From positions 90,368,692-90,432,691 of the forward strand of contig CM068382.1 in assembly GCA_034770075.1 (NCBI GenBank): a stretch of DNA of 64,000 nt, read 5' to 3'. The stretch is from Aralia elata. Lineage: Eukaryota; Streptophyta; Magnoliopsida; Apiales; Araliaceae. Every line of letters starts with the position of its first letter. Within the stretch, counting starts at the first letter, position 1. Positions 22,786-33,433 of the stretch are shown here, piece by piece. The position numbers and the translations under genes were made by a program. The notes beneath the pieces are model-generated. The model was not told the DNA's origin. It was given only the letters and a program-made list of their open reading frames with translations, and searched no databases.

Positions 22786-23920
22786 CCTCTATTCCAATTA
22801 GTTCTTCGTGGTCGCTTTCCTCTAGTCGACATAGTATGAACATCTCCACCTTGCTAAACTGGTGGACTCGATAAAGGCCCCTAGTCCAGAAGCGCCACCA
22901 ATTAATTAATATGATATATAACCCACCCCAAAAGAAAAATATAGGTGAAAAGCACGCACCGACATGCACTCAAAAGGGGAAAACAACTATAATTCAAACG
23001 CAGGAGACCAAAGTATGGGGGAAACACAATTGTATGTTTTGTATGCATGACCCTCCACAAAATAATTGTTGATCACTAGATGATCACGGTCGAATCATCG
23101 GCATCAATTGACTATTACCTTTTTGTATTATATAATTTTATCAAAAACTAAAATTAACTGATGGAAAAAAGAGGAGCTCTGCTTGCAGAGTAAATCAAAG
23201 CCAGTTAACAACCATGAAAACGTAAAGCAGCTGCCACGTGTTTAGAATTATGTTTTTTCCAACAGATGTGATAATTCCACCTTTAACATGCATTTACTAT
23301 TTGGATACAATTGTAATAAGTATCACCATATTACATGGAGAACTTATTTAGGAGTAGCCATTGTTAAAATACTTGCACGCAAACAGATTTCCTTTATGCT
23401 CATCAATGCAGATGAATGGTGTTTACACTTTGCATTGCGAAGCTCTAATAGAAATACAAGTGCGCAAAATTATGCAATTCATATACAGAAAAATAAAAGG
23501 AGGAAAGGATTATAGAAAAGAACTCAAAAAGATTGAAAGGTTCGAAGCAACCCTTTACAAAAAAATTTGATGTGGCTACAAAATTTTAAATTTGTTGTTG
23601 AGGGCATCAAAGATCAAGAATGATGTATAATTCAAAGTTACAAAGCATCTTATTTCACATATTGAGTTACCTTGTTGCAATGCCTGCCGCACCAGCCTCT
23701 GTACGAAAACAATGTGAAAATGTCGCATATTTCAGTGGTAATGAAGAGTCGTCAAGAATAGCGTCCATATGGATTCCTCCTAATGGGATCTCTGCAGTGC
23801 CATTAAGGCATTGATCACTACCCTTAATAGAGTAGACTTTCCAATTTTGGAAAATTTAAACAACCACACTCTATTTGGCTTTAGTTAGATAAGATTATAC
23901 CATAATATTAATTATCTTTA
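22786..23920 (-). pseudogene. Partial inverted copy of the seryl-tRNA synthetase gene (exons 7-8)
   Basis: The minus strand matches 50018-51170 of the intact gene at 45426-51907, intron included. Exon 7 copy: about 23847-23681. It contains NGTAEIPLGGIHMDAI (intact gene: IGTAEIPLGGLHMDSI) and FSHCFRTEAGAAG. Exon 8 copy: about 22882-22786, GLYRVHQFSKVEMFILC, then EESDHEELIGIED, which lacks two codons of the intact EESDSYHEELIGIEE. It stops in mid-exon 8 at a copia LTR. Because the intron is kept, this is a genomic DNA duplication and not a retrocopy. The fragment cannot encode a synthetase. Confidence 0.92.
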
Positions 23921-24690
23921 TGATTTAATGAATTGTCTAGATAGATGTATGAAATGAGTAGCACTGCGTAGCATCAGATGTTGGGTTTGAAGATACCTGA
24001 ATTTGGGGGCGTCACAAATAAAACTAGTAAAAAATATTACATTTGAGATGTTTTCCTAATATGATGTTTTTTCCTTGTGGGGTTTGGGAAATGGGTAAAG
24101 AACACCTATCTTTGGCAAGATGACTATAACACTAAGTACTGTTGCCCTAAGCCAGAGGATATGTGCATGCCAAAGAAGTTCCAACTAAGGCTGTATACTT
24201 AGAATTTGAAAAGTTGCATAAACTATAACCAAGAATAACAGAGGGATTATTATTTGGTAATTTTGGTTACTATAACTGTGTTCAGAACCAAGAAGATGGC
24301 TACTCACCCTGTAAATGTCAAAACAAAGTGTGAACTTAAATGGCAGAGCACATGAAGACCAGAAAGGATGGCACTATGCAAAACTACATCTCTCAACCTT
24401 AGCAGTTGAGCTGCCAAGTGCAGTGTTGGTCCACTTCCAACCGACTGCTCTTATAAAATTAAATCTTCTTGGCAGTTCAAACTAATTGTGGACACTTGTT
24501 TACAATTGTAAAAGAGCGTGGTACAAGTTAAACTTAAAATTCAAACTGATTCGATATAGTGGCTAAGTTACACTTAAAATTCAGACAATCAATTACTGTG
24601 CCATCAACACGTGTGACATAATAATTAATTTTTGGGAGGTCAAGCATGCTCGGGTCAAGATTCAAAATATCAAGCAAAACAGTTTAGTCT
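23921..24690. other. No gene recognised
   Basis: AT-rich sequence with no long ORF. On the minus strand around 24290-24420 a short open stretch (LRDVVLHSAILSGLHVLCHL) ends in a splice-like TTTACAG/GTGAGT context. It could be another captured exon but matches no family I recognise. A short TGTGACGCCCCC-like sequence at about 24016 (minus) resembles a gypsy LTR end. Confidence 0.3.
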
Positions 24691-24699
24691 ATTACAATT

Positions 24700-25082
24700 T
24701 TCTGACCCAGAACATAGGTAGCTATGTTATGCAGTGTACCTGCATCATCATCTTTCAAAAATTCTATATGAGCATAAAACTCATTTACCAATTCAGGGTT
24801 GACATGCCTTACTAGAGAAAGTGACTAGGCAGTCCCACCTTATTTTCTTTAAATTGACAAGCAAATTTGGGAAGAAAATTTGATAGCATTATATTTATGT
24901 TGAGCAGATTTAGTCAATAAATTAAGCTCAAGCATTGGACTAAACACTCTAGGTCTCTTAGAAGAAGGAGCATAATATGTAATAATGTCAGTCATGTTTA
25001 AAATGTAAAAACATAGAGAGGGTGAAATTTGCAGTAAGTTACATACTTTCATATATACATCAACTAGATAGAGGCTTGTCAT
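24700..25082 (-). pseudogene. Possible plant retroelement-associated 'transposon protein' domain remnant
   Basis: The minus frame gives SSKRPRVFSPMLELNLLTKS, AQHKYNAIKF and, after stops, VRHVNPELVNEFYAHIEFLK. The spacing of F..(S)AQ.KYN.IK and a later V.P.LV.EFYA resembles the domain often annotated as 'putative plant transposon protein' in retroelements. At least three stops lie between the two pieces. The identification is tentative. Confidence 0.3.
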
Positions 25083-25731
25083 GTCAAAGTATCAAAAATA
25101 ATCGGTTGGTAAATTTAATGTGGAAGACTTCTATCACAACGTCAGAATGCATAAATTAGAATGCTTAAGCTTTGAGCAGTAGGAGAGTATAACATTTAAG
25201 AGGATGTCAAGTTACGATGAGCCTACTGTCTCTCAGTAGAATATATGGTTAGTAAAGAGACACGAGTTTACCAAGTGGGACTAAGTAGTAATAGTCATAC
25301 ACATAATATTCAATAGATCATAAATATATGGCCTAGGCTTGTTCAAACCCAATTCTCCAAGATCAGGATTACTTCTCATGAATTCTTTAAGGGTAAAATG
25401 TAGAAATAATGAAGCAAGTCCATTTGTAACAAAATTAAAAATAAAGGTAAGAAGACTGAAGCCAAAAATAATTGAGAATGCAACTAAGGGTGAATATAAA
25501 AGGTAACCAAAAATAAAATATTACAACGCAAAGCCACAAAAGACTAGCAAATCAACCAACTGCGAAGGATTAAAGGGAAGCAAAGCACAAAATCTAATAT
25601 TAGGACCCTTTATTTAATTTCCTAAGTAATTTTAATCTTTGAAGCATCATTGCAAAAATATTAGTTGTAGTCAATTGTGACAATTGAGTGCAGTCAAAAA
25701 ACTGATTGTGAAGTTAATCCATTTAGCTTAC

Positions 25732-25899
25732 CTGTAAGAGATCCCCAATATTAACAACTAAAGCTCCAGGCACAGGAAGAACACTGACCCATTACTTTTG
25801 ATGAAGTATTTGTAGTCCACCAATTTGGTCTTGAAGGATTGTAAGAAAATCAGCATCAGAGTGCTTATTTGTTCCTAAAGTCAGTTCAAGCTCAGGGCA
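25732..25899 (-). pseudogene. 2-oxoglutarate/Fe(II) oxygenase exon fragment (ACC-oxidase-homolog type)
   Basis: The minus strand reads PELELTLGTNKHSDADFLTI, QDQIGGLQILHQ, a stop, then PVPGALVVNIGDLLQ. KHSDADF holds the first Fe-binding His and Asp of the 2OG oxygenase fold. The sequence is closest in style to plant '1-aminocyclopropane-1-carboxylate oxidase homolog' proteins. The exon ends with a good donor CAG|GTAAGC at 25732/25731. The stop replaces the Gln expected in HQNQW (CAA to TAA). Its 5' side is cut at 25899 by the LTR at 25902. No other exon of this gene is found nearby. Confidence 0.85.
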
Positions 25900-25901
25900 T
25901 A

Positions 25902-27589
25902 TGATGAGTGGGTTTTATACCTACGAATTGAGTACGTTTGACATGATAATTTATATGTTCTTAAGTATTTTAAGTTATTATTAAATATTTATAGTGTTTT
26001 TATGTTATTTTGTAAGAATAAAGGAAACGTAATTCAGATATCTTTTGAAATACAATATACAAGCAAATACAAGACGGGAAGATTGAAGGGTTTTAAATGC
26101 CAAGTTGGATGCATGTTCATGACTTGAGATTTAAATTTTATTGTAGAGCTCATCGAGAGCTTCGATTTGATAGGTGGTACATCCTGTAACTCCTCACGGA
26201 TCAAAATTTATAGCATTTTTATTGACAAAGATCAAAGTTTAGAGTTGCCATTTACATAACAGTCACTTGAAGCTCAATTTTGACCTTGATATAGTCTGAA
26301 TCTCTCAATGCTCAAAGAATGAAAGTTGTAGATCTACTTCTTAGCTTTCTGGATCATTTTGAATCGTCCCAGTCGGAGTTCGGATGAGAGAGTTATGGCC
26401 ATTTTACCAAAGGACGTCAGAGTAGAAAATTCCAGCAGATTGTCTAGCGCGGCAACACCATCCAGTCAAAGATTATCAGCGCGACAATGCCCAAAACGTG
26501 AAGGAATCGTCCCAGTCGGAGTTTGCATGTTTTTGACTCCAAATTGGATTGCTTTTCCTCCTAAGCTTAGAAATTGGACTTGTAACCTCTAAATATATGA
26601 TGTGAGGCATAGAATAGGGAGATCTTACTACTTTTTACTAACCCTAGAATTGAAGAAGGATTGGAAGCTTGAAGCAAGAGATTATCATGAAGGAAGATCA
26701 AAATAGGAGGCTAAAGAAGATATCAAGGATTGCTTCAAAAGAGTTTTTCCTTTCTTTTTTATCTTTTTATTTTGTAATTCTTGGATGATGGTTTACTTGT
26801 GGATTATGAATTTTAATTCAGTCATGAACTAATTTCTTTTTAAGATTAGAATGAAACTTATTACGTAGCTTTTATTAATATGTTTTCTTGTTAATTATTA
26901 TTGATTATTATCAGATTGTCTATTATGATTTGTGATTAATTGCTTAATTGTCTAGCTATTAATTACCGTGATAATCTATATGAACTCGAGAAATGTATTA
27001 TATGTTTAGATCTGATCATAATAGCATGTGATTATGTTTTCTGCATGGTGATGGAACTCATAATTTATGTCTATGATAGAGATATACCTATACGCCCATG
27101 TAATCTGATAGGGAACTTGTGTTTTAAATCCTTTTTAATTATAATTCACATAGAGATATAGTGAATTAGTTAATTAGGGTGTTCATCTTAATTCTAACCT
27201 TTATAAATTTAAGTTGATTCGTTTATGATATATCAAGAGATGGTTATATATAATGATGAGTTCTTGATTAACAATCTGAAATAGTTAGCATAACTTAATA
27301 AGAAGTATATTGATATAAGTAAAACAATAAGTGAAATTGTAATCTTAAGCCTTTTTATCTGAATTCAATTCTTGGTAATTAGTGATTAATTAGTTTAGTA
27401 CTTTATTTTCAAAATTCAACAACTTTTATCGAATTGTTTAAATAAAATTAATTTGATTATGAGTTAGTACTTTGTAATTATTATTAAATAATTCTCTGTG
27501 GGTTCGACACTCTCTTATCATTATATTACTTGTGGACTGTGTATACTTGCGTATTTTGTTAGTATAGATTTAGGCAAACATGTAGGGTA
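25902..27589 (+). mobile_element. LTR related to the solo LTR at 11844
   Basis: Starts TGATGAGTGGGTTTTATACC and ends near TAGGCAAACA. Shared blocks with 11844-13820 include GAAAGTTGTAGATCTACTTC and the terminal TAATTCTCTGTG.G.TCGAC. The left flank gcata (25897-25901) has no clear partner at the right, so the end or the flank has changed. No internal retroelement genes are present. It separates the oxygenase and CCT-eta fragments. Confidence 0.65.
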
Positions 27590-27612
27590 ATAGTAACTTA
27601 GAATGCACACCG

Positions 27613-27687
27613 TTTTGGATTCTTGATCGTCTCATCCACGCTTAAGATAACGCAAGCTACCTCAGTAGCAGCATTTATAGCATTGAT
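27613..27687 (-). pseudogene. CCT-eta (TCP-1 subunit 7) C-terminal exon fragment
   Basis: The minus strand after an acceptor (TTTATTACAG at 27688-27697) reads INAINAATEVACVILSVDET then IKNPK. This is the conserved C-terminal stretch of the cytosolic chaperonin subunit CCT7, whose family sequence is close to INAINAATEAACLILSVDET. After NPK it diverges to a stop, and the Gly/Arg-rich tail of the real protein is missing. Only this exon and part of its intron are present, so it is a fragment and not a gene. Confidence 0.85.
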
Positions 27688-27689
27688 CT

Positions 27690-27951
27690 GTAATAAAAGG
27701 GACACAATGTTGCCCCAAGTGTTTCTATAAATAAGATAACAAATGAGCCTCTTCATCTGTTTGTGATGGCATATACTTACGGCTGTTGCTGCGCACAAGC
27801 TGCAATTAGTGAAACATCAAGTATATGGTAAGCACACCCATGCGCCATAAGTATTTAATAAACATACAGAATTATTAAAACCAACCAATTATATTCAGGT
27901 AGTGGAGGACACTGAATATATTAAGATAATAAAATACTACTATAAATTTCA
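27690..27951. other. Intron-like and flanking sequence
   Basis: Continues upstream of the CCT-eta exon fragment on the minus strand (27698 onward), with no further recognisable exon. It ends at the hAT target-site duplication. Confidence 0.4.
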
Positions 27952-28139
27952 GATACAATTAGGACTGAGTAAAAAACGGATAAAACCGAATAACCGAACC
28001 GAACCGAAATTTTTTAACCGAAATTTTTTTGTTATTCGATTTTTTGTTGCAATTCGGTTATATCCAATTTTATATCCGATTTTCGGGTTTGAGTTTTAAT
28101 TTTTTGTTATTCGATTAACCGAATAACTGAAATAAAAAA

Positions 28140-30134
28140 AATAAGGCTTAAAACGGTAAAAGTTAAAACATACTACTCTCATCTGGGTTCTGAATCTGGC
28201 CTCTAGGATCTCTCATCTCAGTTTTCATTCATCAGTCATCTCTCAGATCTCAAGTTCTCGACTCTCATCTGGGATCACTCATCAGGCATCTCTCAGATCA
28301 CTCTCTGATCTATCATCTCCTCTCACTCTCACTCTTACTCTCTACCCTAATCCAAAAGCCAAAGGCCCAAAACCCCAGTCCCTAAATCGCAACTCCGCTC
28401 TGCCTCCAGACCTCATCCCAAAGACCCAAACACAACTCCGACGCCAAAAAAGTTGTCTATTATCTCTCCTCGATGGTCTCTGACTTTCGATCTCCAACTT
28501 TCGATCTCCGAGGTAATCTATGGTGCTTTCCCTCCCTTGTTTGGTACTTTAACTAATGTAGACTGTAGTAATCTATGGCTATGTTTTAGTTATGCTAGTT
28601 TTAATCTTCTTCTTTCTTAGTTTAATTGAATCATGGGTTGATTTTGCTTATACCTCCAACAATCGGTGAGTTTTGGGTCATGGGTTTTTTTCTTGTTGTG
28701 TTGGTTTGGGAATTTAGCTTTAATTTGTTATATCATCAATCATGTATGCTACTTGTTTTAATTTGATAAAACCATATACTCCCTCAGTCCTTCTCTAGTC
28801 CTATTTGTCAAAATTTACAAAATTGCAATTATTAAATATGTATTTTGTTCTACTTTTACCACTAAAAGTAATGGCATGGTATAATGAAGTGAGCACTTAG
28901 TACTTAGTAGTGAGCACAACTATGTAAATCAAATAAGCACTGAATGCAAAAAAATAAAAATTGTTGCATAGAAGCACAACTCTATCTATAGAAAAAAGTT
29001 GCATTTATCATTTTATATGGAAAAGAGTTGCATTGATGTAAAAAAAAGGTTGAATTCAAAGGAGTATTTGATATGTAAGGACAATATATAAATAGTTGTT
29101 TTCGAAAATTTGGCTTCAATTCTCTATATGCTACATGAGTTACTGAATTTGCTTGGTTTAGCCACATCTGAAAGACTGCAACTTCATAGCCTATCATATT
29201 CAAAGGTGGAGTTGGGAACTTGGGATATTTCTTTAAAATGGGTTCAAAACTTCAAATAGTTGACACGTTTTTTGAAAATGTTATTAAAATTAAGAGGGAT
29301 GTAGAACTGGTTCTCTAAGACTTGTACAAAAACATTTGAAGATCCAGTACCATATAAATTATTTACTAAAGAGGTGTTACAATTTTACATAAGATGTGGC
29401 TAATTTATGGAAAACTTAAGGTAGAGTTTTATAGAAAACTTAAAGTTGTTGTACATTTTTTTTTCTTTTGTATCAACTCTGTTAAATTTTAGTTGTTTCA
29501 TCTATGCCATTTTTAGAAGTTAAAAATAGTGATTATCATCATTTATTCTGGTTTAGGATGCATCTATAATTGAATGTCTCCTTTTAAATGGTTGTTGCTA
29601 AGTTGCTTTATATATAAGATGTGCTAAGTTGCTGTAAGATTGTAATATAATGATTGTTTTATTGCTAGTCTTTTATTGAGTGACTACCTAATGTAAATTA
29701 ATTAAGTTTGAAACAAGCTAAACTATTGGAGTTACAAAATATTGCATAAAGCTACTTGAGTTACAAAATATTGCATAAAGTTGCTCGAGTTCAAATCAAG
29801 ACCGACTCGATTTGAGATATTTCATAAAGTCCCTGCATTTGTAGTTAATATTTCATACCATTTGATATATTCTTGATGATCAATTTTATATTTTATGTGA
29901 TATATGTTGTGGCTTTTCAGTCTCTGCCTCTTTGGAGTCTGGACTATTTAGACTGGAAGTGTGGAAACTACTCAAAGTCAGGTTCAGTTGGAATGGGCTT
30001 AGGGTTTACTGCAGTGCTTAAGTTTTTGATGTTGTTGTGTCCTGTGTGCTGCCTAGTGCTTGTCTGCTCGATGTTTGGTCTTAACCACTGAATCAATATA
30101 CATACATGTATATATCTGAGTGGAGGATATTGAG
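28140..30134 (+). other. hAT internal region, no transposase
   Basis: 28180-28515 is pyrimidine-rich with repeated ctctcatc/atctcag blocks and ends GATCTCCGAG|GTAATC. It looks like a 5' leader exon with a donor site. The rest is AT-rich with no ORF over about 75 codons. A possible Stowaway left end (ctccctcagtcc) lies at 28780. The leader may belong to the lost transposase gene or to a captured host gene. Confidence 0.45.
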
Positions 30135-30624
30135 TGTAACAACCCGGGTCAAATCCCGAGTCCGGAACAAATTTTGGGTCAAATTCCAAGTCCGAATCAA
30201 ATCCATCCAAACAAGGCCTTAAATTACTGGCCCAATAGTATCTTCTTGGGTCATCTTAGCCCACCACAAGCTCACCTAAAAGGTCATAACTTGAAGGTAC
30301 TATTGATAGTAACTCAATTCCTTATATACAGACAAACTTTTTCCTTATCTTTCGATGTGGGACGGGGGTGTTACAATCTCCCCCACTTAAATTTCTGACG
30401 TTCCCGTCAGAACCGATCACATACACGGTCCACAGATCTTTGCCTCTCTAGCCATTATGGGATAATACCGGCTGACTTCGTGTCCCCACCTCCGGACCTC
30501 CCTCTCTCCATTGTGGGAGAATACCATCAGCCTTCGTGTCCCCACCTCCGGCAACCCAATCGGATGACCCGATTCGAGCTTTCGAGAGTCGGCTCTGATA
30601 CTGTATGTAACAACCCAGGTCAAA
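30135..30624 (-). mobile_element. TRIM element, right LTR interrupted
   Basis: Left LTR 30135-30375 (TGTAACAACCCGGG...GGGTGTTACA, 241 bp), then a minus-strand polypurine tract (tttaagtgggggagat). About 230 bp without an ORF follows, holding a duplicated ~70-bp block (cttcgtgtccccacctccgg, twice). A primer site AGTATCAGAGC on the minus strand (about 30592-30602) matches 10 of 12 bases of the usual one. A second LTR starts at 30606 (TGTAACAACCCAGGTCAAA) and is broken after 19 bp by gypsy-3. The small size and lack of coding define it as a TRIM. Confidence 0.8.
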
Positions 30625-31874
30625 TGTGACGCCCCCAAAATAGGTCTACACAACCCATTTTGAGTCGCCAATAACATTTTACAAAAATACAAATACAAAT
30701 ACGAATTTTCCCATTTACAACTAATATTTGTCGTGCAAAATACGACCACACACATACTGTGACTTTCCATACAAATATCATACCGTATGGTACCACAGTA
30801 TCCAAACCCAAATTATTACAATGCCGTAAAAGACGGAAACACATGTTTTAAGTCTCCAATACAATCATTATTAGACTATGCCATGACTTGATAAGGACAA
30901 CCACTAACTCGGACCATCACTCCACTCCCCGGCTAGTTTCAGCTACATTTTCCTTTCCTGAGAAGAACAATGGGACAAAACTAAAAAGGGTGAGCTCAAA
31001 TAGCCTAGTAAAAAATATCATGACTAAGATAATGAAGAATAAAAATTATTTTTAGTCTTCAACAATAATAAATCAGAGATTTAAAAATATTATATTTGTT
31101 CAACAACAACAACTGCAGCGGAACGAACAATCCATTAGAAGAGTCAAGTAGATTATAATATCTACCATCTTCTATAAGTTAAAGGATCACCACCAATATT
31201 TTATCCCTGTAACACCAATCAACAATTCCTGTTTATGAACATCTAAATCAACAGTTTATATTCAACAGCCTCTCTTTGCACTATGTGACAAAGATATTTA
31301 TTTGTAACATCACCGGTCATGATCATGCCAAACGCCAGTTCATCTTTGCACTACGGGCCAAAGAGAACTTTCACCATACGCCTTTGTTTGTAACACCAAA
31401 AGTCATGATAATACCAATACACAGTTTGGTCAAAATCACGACACGCCAGTTCATCTTTGCACTACGGGCTAAAGAGAACTATCACCACAATTTAAGTATG
31501 AGGATGAGGATGATGACAATGATACAGTGAGATTAAGGATAAGAAAAGCTTTATAATTTAATCAGTATCAAAGATTGACCAAATTGCCAACACGATGACC
31601 AAATTGTGGAGTCAAATTCAAGAATGATATTCAAGAATAAAATTCATGATTCAACTATATCGTATCAAACGAAATAGAAAGATTCAGGTGAAAAGATATT
31701 AGATGAAGCACAAACTATTAAGGATATTCAACAAATTTTCAAGGATTTTCACCATTTAAAATAAGGTTTTGGAAACAAACAGAGTTTTCTTATCATAAAT
31801 GGAGAAATGTGAAAGAAAAGAAATGATACGTTATACGAGTATAACAGAATATATGAAACTACAAATGGATTTTC

Positions 31875-32225
31875 ACCCGTCATGCGATAATTCGCGTAGA
31901 CAGGTTATTTCCACAAACATTAATAAGTAATGAATACGACGGGTTAGTCACCAGGTATGCGTCAATCCGCACGAACAGGTTATACCCACAAATTAATAAG
32001 GAATAAATATAAAGGGATATTCACCAGGTACGACACTCCGTACATACAGGTTATTTCCACAGAATAATAAGGAATGAATACATAAGGGTATTCACCAGGT
32101 ACGACACTCCGTACATACAGGTTATTCCCGCAGAGTAATAAGGAATGAATACAAAAGGATATTCACCAGGCATGCGTCATACCGCACAGACAGGTTATCC
32201 TCACAAATTAATACAGAATGAATAA
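31875..32225 (-). repeat. Tandem ~71-bp dyad repeats (5 units)
   Basis: Stems by unit: GCGA-taat-TCGC (31884-31895), TGCG/CGCA (31958-31971), GTACG/CGTAC (32028-32043 and 32099-32114), TGCG/CGCA (32173-32186). The frame caccagg...acaggttat...taataaggaatgaata is conserved between them. Confidence 0.85.
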
Positions 32226-32572
32226 CAACCTTTATGCGTATAATATCACTTACGAACATGAAAGCAAATGATATTATATATGAGTATGAAAGAAATGATA
32301 TTCCCTACCTTCGTTAACAAAAGACTGGATGTTGCTTTCTATGAAGTTTACTAACTTTGGACAATACTAGTATTCTCACAAGTACTCACAATAACCTAGC
32401 ACACTAAGAGAACTTAAGAAATTTAGAGAGAGAGAAAGTATAAGCAATGAAGGTGTGAAAATTTCTTAAGCAAACTCTCCCTATTTATAGGAAAATCAAG
32501 GTGAGGGCATTTTGGTCTTTTCCCCAATTTTTCTTGATTTATTACGCTTATACCCTTGGCATATTCTTTTAA

Positions 32573-32717
32573 TATCATCCATCCATTTTTCTTCTATTTA
32601 TATCATCCATCCATTTTTTTCTTCCATTTATATCATCCATCCATTTTTTCTTCCATTTATATCATCCATCCATTTTTTCTTCCATTTATATCATCCATCC
32701 ATTTTTTCTTCCATTAT
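32573..32717. repeat. 31-bp tandem repeat, about five copies
   Basis: Unit atatcatccatccatttttt plus cttccattt. The run sits just upstream of the LTR TATA box in the transcribed direction and is absent from the gypsy-1 LTRs. ORFs across it are repeat artefacts. Confidence 0.9.
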
Positions 32718-33433
32718 CAAAAAGATAAAACCATTATAAAATAAGAATAAATCCATTTTTCTGTATTATTGTGTTAAATGTATTAATATCACAGATAGCA
32801 TATACTCGCAATACTGACAACCAGATTATTCCCAGGAAAGAGGGGGCCTTCCATAAAAATGGCGCGCAATTAAATAACCCCTTTCTTTGACAGAATTTCT
32901 AAACATTGTCAATAATGCTAAAATATCCTATCAAATGATATGAGTTACAGTGTCGTGACAAATAGTAAAATATATTATGCAGATGCTATTTAACAATTAT
33001 TGAATCAATAATGTGCAACATCGTGAGCTACTGTGTAATACCGTGTGCTACTGTGGAATAACGTGTGCTACTGTGGAATAACGCGTTTTACTGTTCTTTT
33101 TATCACCGGGTATTTTAACAGTTATCGGTTAAAGTTTTGTCGCCAATTTTTATCACTTTCTATATCCGACAATTAACCCATTATGGGCCCACTATCATTG
33201 ACAATATTGCCATTTCGGCGCCGTCGTACGGTACCGAATATAATATTTCCCGACAGAAAGAATATTCCCCGACAAAAGGAATATTCCCCGACCTACTGTT
33301 TATCAGATAATTTGCATGTAACACCCTTAACTATCATTTATAACAATTAAGCACTTCACTATTTAGAAAAATAATCATAAAGAAAATAATGAACTTTTAT
33401 TTCATAAAGTCGGGATCTTACAATCTCCCCTCC

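Larger units (their letters stand above)
30625..33422 (-). repeat. 3' LTR of gypsy-3
   Basis: TGTGACGCC...CTTACA, 2798 bp. It shares hairpin repeats, dyad repeats, TATA box (32482-32489) and terminal parts with the gypsy-1 LTRs. It differs in having five dyad units (31875-32225) and a 31-bp tandem repeat (32573-32717). Confidence 0.9.

Noticed and set aside
29873..30091. Plus ORF of 72 codons with hydrophobic stretches in the hAT interior
   Set aside because: No hAT transposase motif, no conserved start context and AT-driven composition.
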